Shown here in pieces: positions 7,879-10,098 of a stretch of 10,098 nucleotides of DNA. The first letter of the stretch is position 1, and the number at the start of each line of letters is the position of its first letter. Source of the stretch: Firmicutes bacterium UBA5500 (GTDB taxonomy: Bacteria; Bacillota; UBA994; UBA5500); contig DIPA01000007.1 of NCBI GenBank assembly GCA_002427055.1, forward strand, positions 6,160-16,257, given 5' to 3'. Position numbers and translations under genes: made by a program. A model generated the notes under the pieces. The model saw only the letters and a program-made list of their open reading frames with translations, was not told where the DNA came from and ran no database searches.

Positions 7879-9153
7879 TTATTCTATGTTAGCTAAAGCC
7901 CGATGGCCAATGTCGCGGCGATAATGAGCGCCCGGAATACGAATTTGCTCAACACCTGCATAGGCAAGCTTGAGTGCCTGCTCTAGGCCATCACCTAGGG
8001 CTGAGACAGCTAGGATACGGCCACCGGAAGAGACTAGCTGACCATTCTCTCGCTTAGTGCCGGCTTGGAATACAAGGCAACCCGCTGCCTGTGCCTCGGC
8101 AATGCCATGCACAGGTAGGCCCTTGGGATATTCTCCTGGGTAGCCTGGCGCAGCCATGATTACGCTGGCACAAGCCTGGGGAACAGCCTTAAGCTGAATA
8201 TCCTTCAGCCGGCCATTGGCACAAGCAGCTAACAGCTCTAGAACATCATTCTCAAGGCGAGGCAGCACTACCTGAGTCTCGGGATCACCAAAACGAGCAT
8301 TATACTCGATAACTTGAGGCCCCTCTTTAGTCAGTATGAGACCTAAATAGAGCACGCCTTGGTAATATATACCCTCGTTAGTTAGGCCACGCAATGTCGG
8401 TTGCAAAACACGCTCTATGACCAATTGCTCTAACTCGGGAGTAAAGGCGGGCACCGGAGAATAAACCCCCATGCCACCGGTATTAGGTCCACGGTCACCA
8501 TCAAAAACCTGCTTATGGTCTTGCGACGCCGGCAAGACTAAGTAGTCTTCTCCGGCCACTAATGTCAGCAGAGTTACTTCTGGTCCCTGCAGATAATCCT
8601 CAATAACTACCTCAGCACCAGCCGCGCCAAAGCTATTTTCAACCAGCATTGAACGCAGGGTCTGCTCGGCCTCGGCCAGGTCATGCACAATAACAGCACC
8701 CTTACCGGCAGCAAGGCCGGAAGCCTTGATTACCAGGGGAAAGGGCTGAACTTTAGCGTAATCCCAAGCTACTTGAAAATCGCTAAATACCCTATATTTA
8801 GCTGTAGGTACATCATACTTAGCCATAAACTGCTTAGACCAAGCTTTACTGCTCTCCAATTGGGCGGCAGCCTGACTAGGGCCAAAGGTAGCAATGCCCT
8901 CTTCTGCGAGACGATCTGCTAAGCCCAAAGCAAGGGGAATTTCAGGCCCAATAACTACTAAATCGATAGCATAATCAAGGGCTGCCTGCACCAGACCATC
9001 GATATCGCTGGCTGCTAGGGGCAAACAAGTGGCGAGCTCTGCTATGCCGGGGTTACCGGGTGCAGCATAAAGCTCAGTCAACAAAGGGCTTTTGCTGATA
9101 CTCCAAGCCAAGGCGTGCTCGCGCCCCCCACTGCCGACTAATAAAACGCGCAT
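7879..9153 (-). CDS. purD: Phosphoribosylamine-glycine ligase PurD (GAR synthetase)
   Basis: PurD joins glycine to 5-phosphoribosylamine with ATP, the second step of de novo purine synthesis. The product has 424 residues, the normal length for the single-function bacterial enzyme. Marks in order: GSGGREHALAW at the N-domain (7-17), APGNPG (31-36), ATP-grasp loop KASGLAAGKGAV (143-154), DHKQVFDGDRGPNTGGMG (212-229), EYNARFGDPETQ (283-294, metal and ATP site) and the C-terminal GGRILAV region (377-383). The start is ATG at 9153 with AGGAGG 7 nt upstream. The purH stop codon is only 11 nt upstream and abuts this ribosome site, so the two genes are almost certainly co-transcribed and probably translationally coupled. 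purHD is a common order at the end of purine clusters. Confidence 0.98.
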   Translation of the reverse strand: MRVLLVGSGGREHALAWSISKSPLLTELYAAPGNPGIAELATCLPLAASDIDGLVQAALDYAIDLVVIGPEIPLALGLADRLAEEGIATFGPSQAAAQLESSKAWSKQFMAKYDVPTAKYRVFSDFQVAWDYAKVQPFPLVIKASGLAAGKGAVIVHDLAEAEQTLRSMLVENSFGAAGAEVVIEDYLQGPEVTLLTLVAGEDYLVLPASQDHKQVFDGDRGPNTGGMGVYSPVPAFTPELEQLVIERVLQPTLRGLTNEGIYYQGVLYLGLILTKEGPQVIEYNARFGDPETQVVLPRLENDVLELLAACANGRLKDIQLKAVPQACASVIMAAPGYPGEYPKGLPVHGIAEAQAAGCLVFQAGTKRENGQLVSSGGRILAVSALGDGLEQALKLAYAGVEQIRIPGAHYRRDIGHRALANIE

Positions 9154-9164
9154 CGCTTTACCTC

Positions 9165-10098
9165 CTAATGGCGGAAATGTCGACGGCCGGTAAAGATCAT
9201 GCCGATGCCGTGCTTGTTAGCTGCAGCAATACTCTCGTCATCGCGCAGGGAACCGCCCGGTTGCACGATTGCGGCAATGCCGGCTGCTGCAGCTGCTTCG
9301 ACTACGTCGGAGAAGGGGAAAAGGCCATCGGAAGCTAGTACGGCGCCTTGTGCTGCTTCGCCTGCCCTAGCTAAAGCCTGCTGAGCTGCATCGATACGGT
9401 TGACTTGTCCCATGCCGATGCCTAAAGTAACGCCGTTCTTAACTACTATGATAGCGTTAGACTTAACGTACTTAACTACTTGCCAAGCAAAACGCATATC
9501 CGCCAATTGCTCATCGCTGACAGCTTGTTCGCTGATAACTTTCCACGGTTCCGCTGTAGGCAAAATGGTATCCGGCGTTTGCACCAAGAGACCGCCGGCT
9601 ACTCGCTTATAATCGAGCCCAGTCTGCGCTTGCTGACCCAGAGGGCCAACAGCTAATAAGCGCAAATTCTTCTTTTTGCTCAAGATTGCTTGCGCTTCCG
9701 GCAAGAATTCAGGTGCGATGATTATGTCTAGAAAGATCTCTTTAAGCTTAGCCGCCAATTCTGCATCTACCGGCCGGTTCAAAGCTACTATACCGCCGAA
9801 GATGGAAACAGGATCAGCATCGTGAGCCAACTTATAGGCTGTGAGAATATTAGCGGCGCAAGCCACTCCGCAAGGATTAGCATGCTTCACCGCCACAGCA
9901 GCCGGCTGACTGAATTCATTCACTAAACGCAGCGCTGCATCAGCATCGTTAATGTTGCAGAAAGAAAGCGCCTTGCCCTGCAGTTGCTCAGCATTAACTA
10001 AAGAGGGACCAACTACCTGGGGCTCACTATAAAAAGCTGCCGCCTGGTGAGGATTCTCACCATAGCGCAACATCTGCTTGCGCCCGAAGGTTAAAGTT
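9165..10098 (-). CDS. purH: Bifunctional AICAR transformylase / IMP cyclohydrolase PurH, C-terminal part (cut by window edge)
   Basis: PurH performs the last two steps to IMP: formyl transfer from 10-formyl-THF to AICAR, then ring closure. About 310 residues are visible; the reading frame is open to the right edge, so the roughly 200-residue N-terminal cyclohydrolase (MGS-like) domain lies outside. The visible part is the transformylase domain, beginning near the RYGENPHQAAAF motif typical of the domain junction. It contains VKHANPCGVA with the catalytic Lys-His pair, DADPVSIFGGIVALNRPVD, SDGLFPFSDVVEAAAAAG, and the C-terminal IVQPGGSLRDDE followed by MIFTGRRHFRH. The ATG at 10073 is internal, since family-conserved residues (LTFGRKQ) precede it. 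The stop codon is 11 nt before purD. No defects are seen in the visible part. Confidence 0.97.
   Translation of the reverse strand, partial: TLTFGRKQMLRYGENPHQAAAFYSEPQVVGPSLVNAEQLQGKALSFCNINDADAALRLVNEFSQPAAVAVKHANPCGVACAANILTAYKLAHDADPVSIFGGIVALNRPVDAELAAKLKEIFLDIIIAPEFLPEAQAILSKKKNLRLLAVGPLGQQAQTGLDYKRVAGGLLVQTPDTILPTAEPWKVISEQAVSDEQLADMRFAWQVVKYVKSNAIIVVKNGVTLGIGMGQVNRIDAAQQALARAGEAAQGAVLASDGLFPFSDVVEAAAAAGIAAIVQPGGSLRDDESIAAANKHGIGMIFTGRRHFRH

Noticed and set aside
9165..10073. Reading PurH as a short 302-residue stand-alone AICAR transformylase starting at 10073
   Set aside because: The frame stays open to the window edge, conserved residues (LTFGRKQ) precede that Met, and no ribosome binding site lies before it, so it is the C-terminal part of a full PurH.

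Overview
The window is ordinary chromosomal housekeeping DNA from a Bacillota (Firmicutes) bacterium of roughly 50% GC, most likely an endospore-forming clostridial or Peptococcia-like lineage. Four things point there: strong AAGGAGG-type ribosome binding sites before almost every gene, a pcrA-ligA-gat neighbourhood, a Spo0F-like phosphorelay regulator with a match to a Spo0A box in its leader, and the selenium-associated YedF protein. No species can be named from the sequence. I see no mobile element, CRISPR array, rRNA or tRNA.

Layout, left to right. All genes are on the minus strand except yedF, so transcription runs mostly right to left. (1) 1-670: the 5' part of a gatB-like gene, cut by the left edge. 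(2) 722-746: a strong hairpin terminator separating it from ligA. (3) 760-4958: pcrA (UvrD-family helicase) followed 17 nt later by ligA (NAD+-dependent DNA ligase), a DNA repair and replication operon. A LexA/DinR-box-like palindrome and a candidate sigma-A promoter lie upstream of pcrA. (4) 4959-5263: a 305-nt intergenic region holding that promoter and operator plus the terminator of the next operon. (5) 5264-6161: a Spo0F-like response regulator followed 16 nt later by a FolT-family ECF transporter S component. (6) 6162-6314: a divergent regulatory region with a perfect 15-bp palindrome carrying TATAAT on both strands. (7) 6315-6917: yedF on the plus strand. (8) 6944-6985: a bidirectional terminator between convergent yedF and dapF. 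(9) 6997-10098: purH (cut by the right edge), purD and dapF, closely spaced on the minus strand.

Functionally, the right block covers the last steps of IMP synthesis and glycinamide ribotide formation, with a lysine/peptidoglycan gene (dapF) at its end. The middle block pairs a sporulation-type signalling protein with a probable folate-uptake component; folate cofactors feed the PurH formyl transfer, but a regulatory link is speculative. The left block joins helicase and ligase functions under a plausible SOS operator.

I do not see a previously undescribed defence or mobile system. The observations most worth checking are the divergent gatB lacking gatC and gatA upstream, the LexA-like box before pcrA-ligA, the Spo0A-box match with the divergent palindromic promoter, and the unusual operon partners (spo0F with folT, dapF with purHD).
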